The position numbers and the translations under genes are program-made. Shown piece by piece: positions 7,898 through 15,697 of a stretch of DNA of 64,000 nucleotides. The stretch spans positions 62,001 to 126,000 of the forward strand of contig CBDCSK010000002.1 of the NCBI GenBank assembly GCA_965221605.1, in the 5' to 3' direction. Position 1 is the stretch's first letter; each line of letters starts with the position of its first letter. Under the pieces are notes generated by a model that saw nothing but the letters and a program-made list of their open reading frames with translations, ran no database searches and had not been told where the DNA came from. Source of the stretch: Aldehydirespirator sp965221605. Lineage in GTDB: Bacteria > Actinomycetota > Acidimicrobiia > Acidimicrobiales > Aldehydirespiratoraceae.

Positions 7898-8941
7898 TTA
7901 GAGGGGCTTGCGGGCCAGGAAGCAGTACAGCGGCGTGAAGATCCCTGATCTGCCGCCGGCGGCATAGGCACTGGCGGTCCGATCCAGCATCTCGACGACA
8001 TCGGCCGAGCCCCTCGGCAGGATCCTCAGTGCCTCGGCCAGCCTGGACCCACCTATTGCGGTCTTGCGGCCGTGCGGAACACCGATCAGGGAGTTGCCCA
8101 ACTTCCTGCTCCAGCCTTCCAGCGGCTGGTACCACGGGGTGGTCGGACCGTCCTGTTCGGCGCCCCGATCCATTCCCTCGATGAGCTCGAATCCCACCGC
8201 TTCGAGCATCCGGTCCACCTCGTGCGTCGTGGCGATGTCCTTGAGCGCGATGCCGTGCATCAGGTCCTGCTTCATGGCCCGATGTTCGTCGTCGTCGGGA
8301 TCGAATCGGTCCGTCATGCACATCTCCTGGCCCCAGAAGAGGGCTCCGGGTTTCAAGACGCGGTAGATCTCGGCGAATGCGCCCTGCTTGTCCGGCGCAT
8401 GGCATGTCGATTCGATCGCGTAGCCGCGGTCGAACGTGCCGTCCGCCACGGCCGACATGTCCATGAAGCTGCACACGAGGTAGTCGACCATGTGATCGAG
8501 TCCGGCCGCGGTGTTCAACGACTTCGCCCGGTCCATCTGGGTCTCATTGATGTTGACCCCGACGACCCTGACGCCGGCCTCCGAGACAACCCGGCGCATC
8601 GGGCCACCTACCCCGCAGCCGATATCGACCACCGTCATGCCCTCGCGCAACTCCAGCTTGGAGATCATCAGCCTCTGGTGCCTGATCTTGGAGTCGTGCA
8701 CGCTCTCGCCGGGCGACAGCGGCGCGAAGTGCAGGGACTCCCCCCAACCCCACACCATCAGCTCGTTGGAGATGTCGTAGTACTCCTTGACGGTCTCGGT
8801 GTGGTCATAGCCCGCAGCGTTGGCATCCCGCGCCGATGCTCTGTCGAGCCATCCGTCGAAGTGCCGGATCCGGCGGGCGACTCCCCCTTCGACCCGATCC
8901 GCTGCCCTCAGTCCGGTGAGCACTCTCAATAGCTTGGTCAT
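7898..8941 (-). CDS. Sterol C24-methyltransferase-like (ERG6/SMT family) enzyme
   Basis: From ATG 8941 the protein has 347 residues and carries the defining motifs of eukaryotic sterol methyltransferases in the right order. They are WGWGESLHF at residues 64-72 (ERG6 region I, YGWGSSFHF-like), the SAM loop VVDIGCGVGGP at 104-114, YAIESTCHAP at 174-183 (ERG6 YAIEATCHAP), then MTDRFDPDDDEHR, PWYQPL, and a C-terminal AGGRSGIFTPLYCFLARKP matching the SMT C-terminal domain. Known family members transfer a methyl group from SAM to C24 of sterol side chains or act on related lipids. An in-frame ATG at 9040 would add 33 residues with no family match. No other sterol biosynthesis gene is adjacent, but three P450 genes and an MMPL transporter lie 14-22 kb away. 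The exact substrate is inferred, the family match is strong. Confidence 0.85.
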   Translation of the reverse strand: MTKLLRVLTGLRAADRVEGGVARRIRHFDGWLDRASARDANAAGYDHTETVKEYYDISNELMVWGWGESLHFAPLSPGESVHDSKIRHQRLMISKLELREGMTVVDIGCGVGGPMRRVVSEAGVRVVGVNINETQMDRAKSLNTAAGLDHMVDYLVCSFMDMSAVADGTFDRGYAIESTCHAPDKQGAFAEIYRVLKPGALFWGQEMCMTDRFDPDDDEHRAMKQDLMHGIALKDIATTHEVDRMLEAVGFELIEGMDRGAEQDGPTTPWYQPLEGWSRKLGNSLIGVPHGRKTAIGGSRLAEALRILPRGSADVVEMLDRTASAYAAGGRSGIFTPLYCFLARKPL

Positions 8942-9238
8942 CTGCTCAAGCTTAAGGGGGCTGCGCGGATAAGCGCTGACCTGCGGATTTTCCTGGATCC
9001 GCCGGTAGGGCTGGTCACACTGGTTGGCAAGGAATGACAAGACCGCATCCAGTTACCTCATCGACTGCGATACCATTTGTTCACGTCTCCCGGCCACCAT
9101 CATAACGCTCCGCGCGCCGCCAATTGCTGCCTAACCTATCAGCCAATGCTCAACTTGAGACTCGGGTGTTACTTGACGCGTGAGCGCACCACGCCCAAGA
9201 TGAGTTGCGCGGAAGATAGACAGCGAAAGGACTGTAAG
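8942..9238. other. Intergenic region, divergent, AT-richer
   Basis: This stretch separates the methyltransferase from a small rightward gene. It marks a drop in GC content that continues to about 10520. Apart from a Shine-Dalgarno-like AAAGGA at 9226-9231 for the next gene, no strong repeat, tRNA or hairpin was seen. Confidence 0.4.
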
Positions 9239-9493
9239 ATGAAAATTCAACGACGCACCAAGAGGCTCGGCGGGAAGAAAATCGTCTTCGGCTTGGCAAT
9301 CATAGCATTCATCGTCGGCACGCCAGCGATGGCGGCGGTGGCATCTACAGAGTCAATCAACGCGCCTGCTGTCGTAGACGCGCCTGTTGTTATAGACCTA
9401 GCCATTCAACTTGATTCAGTTCTTGATGATGCTGTGCCGCCACTTCCTTTCCCAGACAAAGGTAACCCTGCTCCAGCTACGAACGGTGGCTAA
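9239..9493 (+). CDS. Small secreted protein, possibly the signal-peptide half of a split gene
   Basis: The 84-residue product has a clear Sec signal: a basic start (MKIQRRTKRLGGKK), a hydrophobic core (IVFGLAIIAFIVG) and a TPAMAAVAS cleavage region near residue 34. The short mature part ends with a proline-rich stretch. The ATG at 9239 is preceded by AAAGGA with 7-base spacing. The TAA stop at 9491-9493 is directly followed, in the same frame, by an ATGATG that opens the next gene. Removing this single stop would fuse a signal peptide to a cysteine-containing domain. Codon use is AT-rich compared with neighbours. No homologue is recognised. Confidence 0.6.
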   Translation: MKIQRRTKRLGGKKIVFGLAIIAFIVGTPAMAAVASTESINAPAVVDAPVVIDLAIQLDSVLDDAVPPLPFPDKGNPAPATNGG

Positions 9494-9868
9494 ATGATGG
9501 ATCAGTTCTGCTACTATGCGTCAAGGGTCGATAACCCACACATGTCAGCTAACAGGAGGGATGTATCGGCTCATGGCTATTGGATATACCATAATGGAAC
9601 TTGCTCGACAGCTACAGTGGAAATTTGGCTCTTTCATGCCCGCTGGAGTAGTCTCATTGGGAATTATTGGGCATTTACTGCCTACGATATCGTCACCAAT
9701 ATGTCGTCAAATCCGCCCGTGAGTGGGCGTGCAAATGCACGGCATAGATGCGATACACAGGATCGTCCAGTAACATTTGTCGCCATTGTAGATGTAGATA
9801 TAGATGATCACTCGGATCCTTCTGATCGTCCGGAGAGCAGAGCGAACCTTAACTGCGTACCTTGGTAG
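9494..9868 (+). CDS. Hypothetical cysteine-containing small protein
   Basis: The product has 124 residues including four cysteines (about 6, 37, 86 and 122) and is rich in aromatic and beta-branched residues, which suits a disulfide-stabilised beta-rich extracellular domain. It has no signal peptide of its own, yet it begins immediately after, and in the same frame as, the preceding signal-peptide reading frame. This suggests that the two were once one secreted protein, or are joined by stop-codon readthrough. AT-rich codon use points to recent transfer. No known family is recognised. Confidence 0.5.
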   Translation: MMDQFCYYASRVDNPHMSANRRDVSAHGYWIYHNGTCSTATVEIWLFHARWSSLIGNYWAFTAYDIVTNMSSNPPVSGRANARHRCDTQDRPVTFVAIVDVDIDDHSDPSDRPESRANLNCVPW

Positions 9869-9883
9869 ACCCTCCGCAAAATT

Positions 9884-10519
9884 ATGACGAACCATCAGAT
9901 GTTGAGAGTTAAGATGCTCGGCGCAATCTGTGAACTCAGGCCCCAAGAATCTCTATCCTCACCCGGCATAGATGTGCGAGAATTCGCTGACTTGGAGGAC
10001 GAGCGACGTCTGTTCTGGCGAGAGGATCGTGGATGGTCTAGTTCCACAAAGTTCTCACACTCCACTTGGCCTGTACATAGCGGTCACCAAATGACGTTTG
10101 ATACGGTCATGGTAATTGAGTCAGATGATCGCCGGGTGGACTCCTATGTTGAGAGTGCGCTAAACGGACTAAGAGATATGGGAGTTGATGTTGATCCGGC
10201 CTCTGTATATTCTGCGCCCTTTATCGTCGAGCAGGGTCCGCACCTGAAGACAGAATTACAGAAAGTTGCACAACTTTTTGATCCGTCTGGCTCATCTGGT
10301 AGTCGCAATCCGCGTTCATTACCTGCACCCCACGACTTAGAGACACACTCCATCGTGGACTACGCAGTCGTCGTGGACCACGAACCACATCAAGCGGGAT
10401 TGCAAATCAATATCCCAGAAGCCCTCTATGATCATTTGGACCAATATTGTCTGGAACATCAAGTTACTAAATCCACCGTTGTGCGCCTCTTGATTGAGTC
10501 ACACCTTCAGAGCCCGTAG
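9884..10519 (+). CDS. Hypothetical protein with C-terminal ribbon-helix-helix-like segment
   Basis: The 211-residue product starts with ATG 9884, 15 bases after the preceding stop, so the small rightward genes form one cluster. The last 40 residues (LQINIPEALYDHLDQYCLEH then TKSTVVRLLIESHL) follow the strand-helix-helix pattern of CopG/RHH DNA-binding domains. The first 165 residues match no family known to me. Base composition is much more AT-rich than the flanking genes, consistent with horizontal acquisition. A role as a regulator of the two small upstream genes is a guess from position. Confidence 0.5.
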   Translation: MTNHQMLRVKMLGAICELRPQESLSSPGIDVREFADLEDERRLFWREDRGWSSSTKFSHSTWPVHSGHQMTFDTVMVIESDDRRVDSYVESALNGLRDMGVDVDPASVYSAPFIVEQGPHLKTELQKVAQLFDPSGSSGSRNPRSLPAPHDLETHSIVDYAVVVDHEPHQAGLQINIPEALYDHLDQYCLEHQVTKSTVVRLLIESHLQSP

Positions 10520-10588
10520 GCGGCAGCGACAGCGGTGGAGCTACGACGCTCCTTCTGGTCCCCAATCTTGTAGAGCCTGAACCTTGAC

Positions 10589-11551
10589 CTAGACAGGACT
10601 TGCCTTTGTGGCGTTCCACAGACCAGCCTCCATCGACTCCTTGACCTCCGTAAGGTAGGGAAACGATTCGAGGCGCTTGACGCCGGGGATGGAACGCAGC
10701 GAGTCCAGCGTCTCAACGAGGTGACCCAGATCGCGGTATCCGATCTCGGCGACGACTTCGAATACGCCGAATACTGTCGCGACCAGCGCGACGGGCTCGA
10801 GCTTGGCCGCCTCCTGTGCAACAGCTTCGGCCGAGCCTTCAACGCTGATGCCGACAGCCGAATAGCCGGCTAGGCCCAAGACTCCAGAGCTGACGACCGT
10901 CTGCACCGTTACGACACCCGCCGCCTCCAAGTGAATCACCCGCTGGCGGGCCGTTCCCTGTGAGACTGCAACCTGGCGAGCGATGTCAGCGTAGGTGGCC
11001 CGACCGTCCGCAGCCAGCGCCTTGAGAATGTCCATGTCTATCGCATCGACGGTGTACTTCGGTCGCTCCTCGCCCACATTTAGGAGTACTCCGCCGCTGT
11101 GAATCGACGACCAGTCATGCTTGCAGTACGACCGGAGCATCGCGACCCTGGCGTGCATGAATCTGGGGTCGCCCCGAACGTCGGCGATCGTGTCGGCCAG
11201 TTCACGCCAGTCTTTGCACCTGAACTCCACTATCAGGCTTGCACTGCCACCCACTACCACCACGAACGCTGCCTCATACCGTCTCGCGAGGGATTGCGCC
11301 GCCTCCAGTGCACTGCCGCGAACCTCGACGAAAGAGAAGGCGAAGAGACCGTGGCCCAGAATCGTCGGATCCACCCGGCCCGCGATCCTGACGCACCGCG
11401 ACTCCAGCAACGTCCGTACTCTCGCCTTTGTCGCGCCCGCCGACAGGCCCACCATCGCGGCCAGGTCCGAGTAGCTGCAGCGAGGCTTCGCAACGAGCTC
11501 GTGGATGATCGCCAAGTCGACATCGTCAAGAGAGTAGGGATTCGCCGCCAT
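10589..11551 (-). CDS. Tandem Lrp/AsnC family transcriptional regulator
   Basis: This 320-residue protein contains two consecutive Lrp/AsnC units, each an N-terminal helix-turn-helix followed by a ligand-sensing RAM-like domain. The first HTH is at about residues 8-60 (DLAIIHELVAKPRCSYSDLA), the second at about 167-215 (IDMDILKALAADGRATYADI). Typical Lrp proteins are about 150 residues, so this is a fused dimer. Such regulators sense amino acids or related small molecules. A 16-bp perfect palindrome 30-45 bases upstream of its start is a good candidate autoregulatory operator. The gene converges with the AT-rich small-gene cluster and lies downstream of ctaG on the same strand. Targets are unknown. 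Confidence 0.88.
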   Translation of the reverse strand: MAANPYSLDDVDLAIIHELVAKPRCSYSDLAAMVGLSAGATKARVRTLLESRCVRIAGRVDPTILGHGLFAFSFVEVRGSALEAAQSLARRYEAAFVVVVGGSASLIVEFRCKDWRELADTIADVRGDPRFMHARVAMLRSYCKHDWSSIHSGGVLLNVGEERPKYTVDAIDMDILKALAADGRATYADIARQVAVSQGTARQRVIHLEAAGVVTVQTVVSSGVLGLAGYSAVGISVEGSAEAVAQEAAKLEPVALVATVFGVFEVVAEIGYRDLGHLVETLDSLRSIPGVKRLESFPYLTEVKESMEAGLWNATKASPV

Positions 11552-11580
11552 CAGCCCGATCTAGCGGCGCGGTCGGGCTA

Positions 11581-11596
11581 CGTCAAGCGCTTGACG
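11581..11596. promoter_or_regulatory. Perfect 16-bp palindrome upstream of the Lrp-type gene
   Basis: CGTCAAGCGCTTGACG is perfectly self-complementary and lies 30-45 bases before the regulator's start codon, inside the expected promoter. Lrp-family proteins bind palindromic sites of about this length, so autoregulation is likely. A role as a ctaG terminator is less likely because no T-run follows. Confidence 0.45.
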
Positions 11597-11640
11597 CACC
11601 ACAAGGGTGGTCCGGCTGTGCAAGGGCGCGGCTCGGGGGC

Positions 11641-12546
11641 TCAGACGCTCGGTTCCTGGGGCGGGGGGCCGAGGCGCTCGAACTCGGCCTCGACATCGGC
11701 CGTGGTGAGGGTGTTGGCCGAGAAGCACTGGCGGCGCTCGGTGGCGTCGGCGTGGCGCTGGGCGGCTGAGAAGCGGAAGAACCGGATGGCGATCAGGGTC
11801 CACAGGTAGAGCCCGCCGAGCACCTTCATGATCGCGCCGGCGGCCTGCTGGTCGGCGGCCACCGAGATGCCGAACAGGCGCTGGGCGTGGTCGTAGACCG
11901 GGTACACCGAGCCCTCGGCGAAGGTCAGCCAGGCGGCGGGCACGGTGGGAATGATCGACATGGTGAACAGGTAGACCATCTTGGCCGGCTCGGACAGGTG
12001 CAGTTCCCGCAGGGGCCCTACTACCGGCGTCCACATGGCCAGTGCGCTGGCGAACATGAGCAGGTGCATGGCGTAGTGGAAGGGGCCGCTTCGCACCGAC
12101 AGCTCCACCAGGGTGTTCCAGTGCATCAGTGCCTGAAGCGCGTTGAAGGCCACCCCGGCCACCAGCGGGTGCACCAGGCGGCGGATGACCTTGGCCGAGT
12201 GGGAGCCGTCGACCACGATGAGCCGGGCCAGCCACTCGGGCACGGCCATGAGCAGCAGCGGAGGCACCACGAAGCTGATGAGCAGGTGCTGCACCATGTG
12301 CACCGAGTACAGGTACTCCTCGGCTATGTCGTGCATGGGCCAGTCGGCCGAGACCCACAGCAGGGCCACACCCGCCACGAAGCACAACCGCTGGCGCTTG
12401 GTGACCGCGGCCACACCTGGCGGCACCGCGACGGGGGCCACCACCCTCACCACATAGATGGCAAGGCCGATCAGCAGCGCGACCGTCAGCCACACCTCGG
12501 GATGGAACTGGAAGCGCCAGGCGTCGGTCGCAGCCACCACGCCCAT
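11641..12546 (-). CDS. ctaG: Cytochrome c oxidase assembly protein CtaG (caa3 type)
   Basis: The 301-residue polytopic membrane protein has about seven hydrophobic helices and family motifs such as MHDIAEEYLYSVHMVQHLL and the PPLLL helix that follows it; the histidines in SVHMVQH and MHDIA are typical. This CtaG family (caa3_CtaG, unlike the Cox11 family) is needed for assembly of CuB-containing oxidases in Gram-positive bacteria. The gene is the last of a same-strand set of oxidase genes and starts 6 bases after the subunit IV stop, supporting co-transcription. The C-terminal tail of about 50 residues is hydrophilic. Confidence 0.9.
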   Translation of the reverse strand: MGVVAATDAWRFQFHPEVWLTVALLIGLAIYVVRVVAPVAVPPGVAAVTKRQRLCFVAGVALLWVSADWPMHDIAEEYLYSVHMVQHLLISFVVPPLLLMAVPEWLARLIVVDGSHSAKVIRRLVHPLVAGVAFNALQALMHWNTLVELSVRSGPFHYAMHLLMFASALAMWTPVVGPLRELHLSEPAKMVYLFTMSIIPTVPAAWLTFAEGSVYPVYDHAQRLFGISVAADQQAAGAIMKVLGGLYLWTLIAIRFFRFSAAQRHADATERRQCFSANTLTTADVEAEFERLGPPPQEPSV

Positions 12547-12552
12547 AGCCGG

Positions 12553-12906
12553 CTAGACCCAGAATTCGAAGACCGTCAGCGTGACCACGTAGACACCGAC
12601 GGCCAGGATGAGCCCGGCCGTGAACATGCGGCCGAACAGCTTGCTGTCAAAGCGCAGATGCATGAACCACGTGGCCACCAAATAGAACTTGACGATCATC
12701 ATGAAGATGAGCGACGGAACCAGGAACGCACCCCAGTCGAGCACCGTGTCGAAGTAGGTGAACACCTCCAGCGCGGTGACCAGGGCCAGCACGATGGCGA
12801 TCTTGGCGTAGGCCCAGTCCGAGGGATGCGAGTGGCCCTCGTCGTGATCAGCGTCGTCGTGCTCGGCGACGGGTTCGGGGTGCTCGGAGGTAGCGGTGTC
12901 GCTCAT
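12553..12906 (-). CDS. ctaF: Cytochrome c oxidase subunit IV (prokaryotic COX4 type)
   Basis: The 117-residue protein begins at ATG 12906 (MSDTATSEHPEPV) with an acidic, histidine-rich N-terminus. Three hydrophobic helices follow (KIAIVLALVTALEVFTYF; FLVPSLIFMMIVKFYLVATWFMHL; MFTAGLILAVGVYVVTLTVF). The KFYLVATWFMHL segment is the hallmark of the prokaryotic COX4 family. It lies between ctaE and ctaG with only a few bases on each side, so it is part of the oxidase operon. Confidence 0.9.
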   Translation of the reverse strand: MSDTATSEHPEPVAEHDDADHDEGHSHPSDWAYAKIAIVLALVTALEVFTYFDTVLDWGAFLVPSLIFMMIVKFYLVATWFMHLRFDSKLFGRMFTAGLILAVGVYVVTLTVFEFWV

Positions 12907-12911
12907 GGGAG

Positions 12912-13544
12912 TCAGTCGGCCGGGATCAGGTAGATGACGGTGAAGATGAAGATCCAGACGATGTCCACGAAGTGCCAGTAGAGGCCGACGATCTCCACCG
13001 TCTCCGCGTTGCGCTGCGTCAGCTTGCCCTTCACCGACGCCACGAACAGCGACATCAGCATCACGATACCGAGGCTCACGTGCACGCCATGGAAGCCGGT
13101 CAGGGTGAAGAAGGCGCTGCTGGCCGGGTTGGTGGTGAAGGCGACGCCCTCCCGTACGAAGCTGGTGAACTCGTACACCTGCCCGCCGATGAACACGCCG
13201 CCGAGCAGGGCGGTGGCCAGCAGCCAGGTGCGACCGGCCTCGTCCTCGCCCCGGGACACCGCGGAGAGGGCCAGCACCATCGTCAGCGAGCTCATCAGCA
13301 GCACGAACGAGCTCACCGACGTGAACGGGATGTCGAACACGTCGGTGGGCAGCGTGCGACCGTTGCCCCGGGTCTTGTACAGCAGGTAAGTGGAGATCAG
13401 CCCGCCGAACAGCAGGCATTCCGAGCCCAGGAACACCCACATGGCCAGCTTGGTGTGGGACAGCCCTGTGGTCGTGGCATGGGGGTCGTGATCGTGGTCG
13501 GCGACGTCGTGGGTGGGATCGGCGATGAGGGGTTCTGTGCTCAC
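12912..13544 (-). CDS. ctaE: Cytochrome c oxidase subunit III
   Basis: The 210-residue protein starts at GTG 13544 (STEPLIADP), which gives the normal subunit III length; an upstream extension to 13628 is not supported. Five transmembrane helices are seen. Conserved family features include KLAMWVFLGSECLLFGGL, FFTLTGFHGVHVSLGI and the final GLYWHFVDIVWIFIF. This non-catalytic subunit stabilises subunit I of the aa3/caa3 oxidase. It ends 6 bases before the subunit IV start. Confidence 0.95.
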   Translation of the reverse strand: MSTEPLIADPTHDVADHDHDPHATTTGLSHTKLAMWVFLGSECLLFGGLISTYLLYKTRGNGRTLPTDVFDIPFTSVSSFVLLMSSLTMVLALSAVSRGEDEAGRTWLLATALLGGVFIGGQVYEFTSFVREGVAFTTNPASSAFFTLTGFHGVHVSLGIVMLMSLFVASVKGKLTQRNAETVEIVGLYWHFVDIVWIFIFTVIYLIPAD

Positions 13545-13656
13545 TAGCAGACTCCGTTCCGGCCGGCGGGTCCTGTCACGGGCGCGGCCTGGCGGCGCGA
13601 GCGCCGCCATTCCTTGCCCCCGTGCCACCCCCCGGCCTGGCCGGTCGCGTCGGCGC

Positions 13657-15651
13657 TCATGGCTGGTCGCCCTCTTCGGGCCCGGTGTGTTGGTCCTCGT
13701 CCTCGTGGTGGTCGTCTTCGTGGTGGTCGTGGGTTGCGTCGGGGTCGTCTACTGGTTCCATGGCCCAGGAGTAGAGCGAGGCGATCGTCAGGAGCGCGCC
13801 GACCAGCGCCAGCCATAGGTTGAAGATCAACCCGTAGCCGATGAGCGGCAGCCCGACCGCCACCGCCAGCGGCCAGAACGACGGTGACGGCAGGTGCACG
13901 CCGGTGGCCTCGCCGGTCTGGGCGGCCTCCTCGACGGTGGCGACCCGCACAACCTGGCCCTCGTCGTTCTCGGCGTACTTGGCGTGCCACCACTCGTCGC
14001 GGCCGTGCACCTGAGGCACGGTGTCGAAGTTGTGGACCGGCACCGGCGACGGGATCGACCACTCGAGGCTGCGGGCGTCCCAGGGGTCCGGACCGGGCGG
14101 GGGCACATGCGGGGCGTCGCGTTTGGACTTGACCACGTTCCAGATGAACACCAGCACGCTCACCGCCAGGAGCAGCGACCCCACGGTGGCCGCCATGTTC
14201 CAGAACTCGAAGCCGTAGCCCCGTGCGTAGGTGTCGATGCGGCGCGACATGCCCTGAAGGCCCAGGATGTGCATGGGGCCGAAGGTGAGGTTGAAGCCCA
14301 CCAGCATGATCCAGAAGTTCCAGTTGCCGAGCCGCTCGTTGAGGAAGTGGCCCCACACCTTGGGCCACCAGAAGTAGAGGCCCGCGAACAGGCCGAGCAC
14401 GCCGCCGCCGAAGATCACGTAGTGGAAGTGGGCCACGATGTAGTAGGTGTCGGTCTGCTGGGTGTCGGCCGGCGCCACCGAGTGGGTCACGCCCGACAGC
14501 CCGCCGATGGTGAACATGGCCACCGTGGCCACCGCGAACTTCATGGCCACCGTGAAGCGCAGCTTCCCGCCCCACATCGTGGCAAGCCAGTTGAGGACCT
14601 TCACCCCCGTCGGCACTGCGATGAACATGGTCGACAGGGAGAAGGCGGCCACCGAGATGGGGCCTATGCCCGACACGAACATGTGGTGGGCCCACACGCC
14701 CCAGCCCATGAACCCGATGGCGATTCCCGAGAACACCATGAACTCGTAGCCGAACAGGGGCTTGCGGCTGAACGTGGGGATTATCTCCGACACCACCCCG
14801 AAGGCGGGCAGGATGATGATGTACACCTCCGGATGCCCGAAGATCCAGAATAAGTGCTGCCATAAGAGCGGGTCGGCGCCCGCGTCGGGGTTGAAGAACT
14901 GGGCGTCGAAGAGCCGGTCGAACATCAGCAGGAACAGGGCCACCGTGATCACCGGCAGCGCGAACAGCAGCAGGAACTGGGTGATCAGCAGCATCCAGGT
15001 GAGCACCGGCATCCGCATCAGCGTCATGCCGGGGGCCCGCATGTTGAGGCAGGTGACGATCAGGTTTATCGACGACACCAGCGAGGCGATGCCCAGGATC
15101 TGCAGGCCGATGGCGTAGAAGTCCACGCCGTGGCTGGGCGAGAAGGCCACGCCGCTGTTGGTCGAGTAGCAGAACCACCCGCAGTCGGCGCCGCCGCCGC
15201 CCACGATCCACGAGGTGTTCAAGAAGATGGCGCCCGACAGCCAGATCCAGTACGACAGCGCGTTGAGGCGGGGGAAGGCCACGTCGCGTGCCCCGATCTG
15301 GAGGGGGATGAAGTAGTTCGCGAAGGCAGCGGCCAGCGGCATGATGAACAGGAACACCATGGTGACGCCATGCATGGTGTACACCTGGTTGTAGACGTCG
15401 GCGCTGAGCACCGAGCCCTCCGGCGCGGCCAGCTGCAGCCGGATGAGCAGCGCCTCGACCCCGCCGACCAGGAAGAAGAACATCGCGGAGGCGCCGTAGA
15501 GGATCCCGATGCGCTTGTGGTCGACGGTGCTGAGCCAGTCCCGCCAGCCCCGGCCGCCCTGGGGGCGGGTGAACACGCCGAGGGGACGCTCGGCGTACCG
15601 GGCGGCGTCGCCCGGGCCGAGCTCGAGGGGCGTCTTCTCAGTGATCGCCAT
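13657..15651 (-). CDS. ctaD: Cytochrome c oxidase subunit I
   Basis: This is the catalytic subunit of the haem-copper oxidase, 664 residues with 12 core helices. All metal ligands are visible: H94 (low-spin haem), H273 in HPEVY with the His-Tyr cross-link partner Y277 (CuB), H322 and H323 (CuB), and H408 and H410 in HFHYV (high-spin and low-spin haem). E275 and the helix VPTGVKVLNW are conserved. A C-terminal extension of about 130 residues contains two more hydrophobic helices and a His/Asp/Glu-rich tail, as in actinobacterial CtaD. A start at ATG 15651 gives the expected N-terminus. It is flanked by ctaC upstream and ctaE downstream on the same strand. Confidence 0.97.
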   Translation of the reverse strand: MAITEKTPLELGPGDAARYAERPLGVFTRPQGGRGWRDWLSTVDHKRIGILYGASAMFFFLVGGVEALLIRLQLAAPEGSVLSADVYNQVYTMHGVTMVFLFIMPLAAAFANYFIPLQIGARDVAFPRLNALSYWIWLSGAIFLNTSWIVGGGGADCGWFCYSTNSGVAFSPSHGVDFYAIGLQILGIASLVSSINLIVTCLNMRAPGMTLMRMPVLTWMLLITQFLLLFALPVITVALFLLMFDRLFDAQFFNPDAGADPLLWQHLFWIFGHPEVYIIILPAFGVVSEIIPTFSRKPLFGYEFMVFSGIAIGFMGWGVWAHHMFVSGIGPISVAAFSLSTMFIAVPTGVKVLNWLATMWGGKLRFTVAMKFAVATVAMFTIGGLSGVTHSVAPADTQQTDTYYIVAHFHYVIFGGGVLGLFAGLYFWWPKVWGHFLNERLGNWNFWIMLVGFNLTFGPMHILGLQGMSRRIDTYARGYGFEFWNMAATVGSLLLAVSVLVFIWNVVKSKRDAPHVPPPGPDPWDARSLEWSIPSPVPVHNFDTVPQVHGRDEWWHAKYAENDEGQVVRVATVEEAAQTGEATGVHLPSPSFWPLAVAVGLPLIGYGLIFNLWLALVGALLTIASLYSWAMEPVDDPDATHDHHEDDHHEDEDQHTGPEEGDQP

Positions 15652-15697
15652 GGTGCTGCGACACCTCCTCAGTCCTCATCGGTATGTCATCCCCATG

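Noticed and set aside
13544..15211. 555-codon frame overlapping ctaD
   Set aside because: Same-strand shifted frame of a recognised subunit I gene, with Arg/His/Gly-rich translation and no domain.
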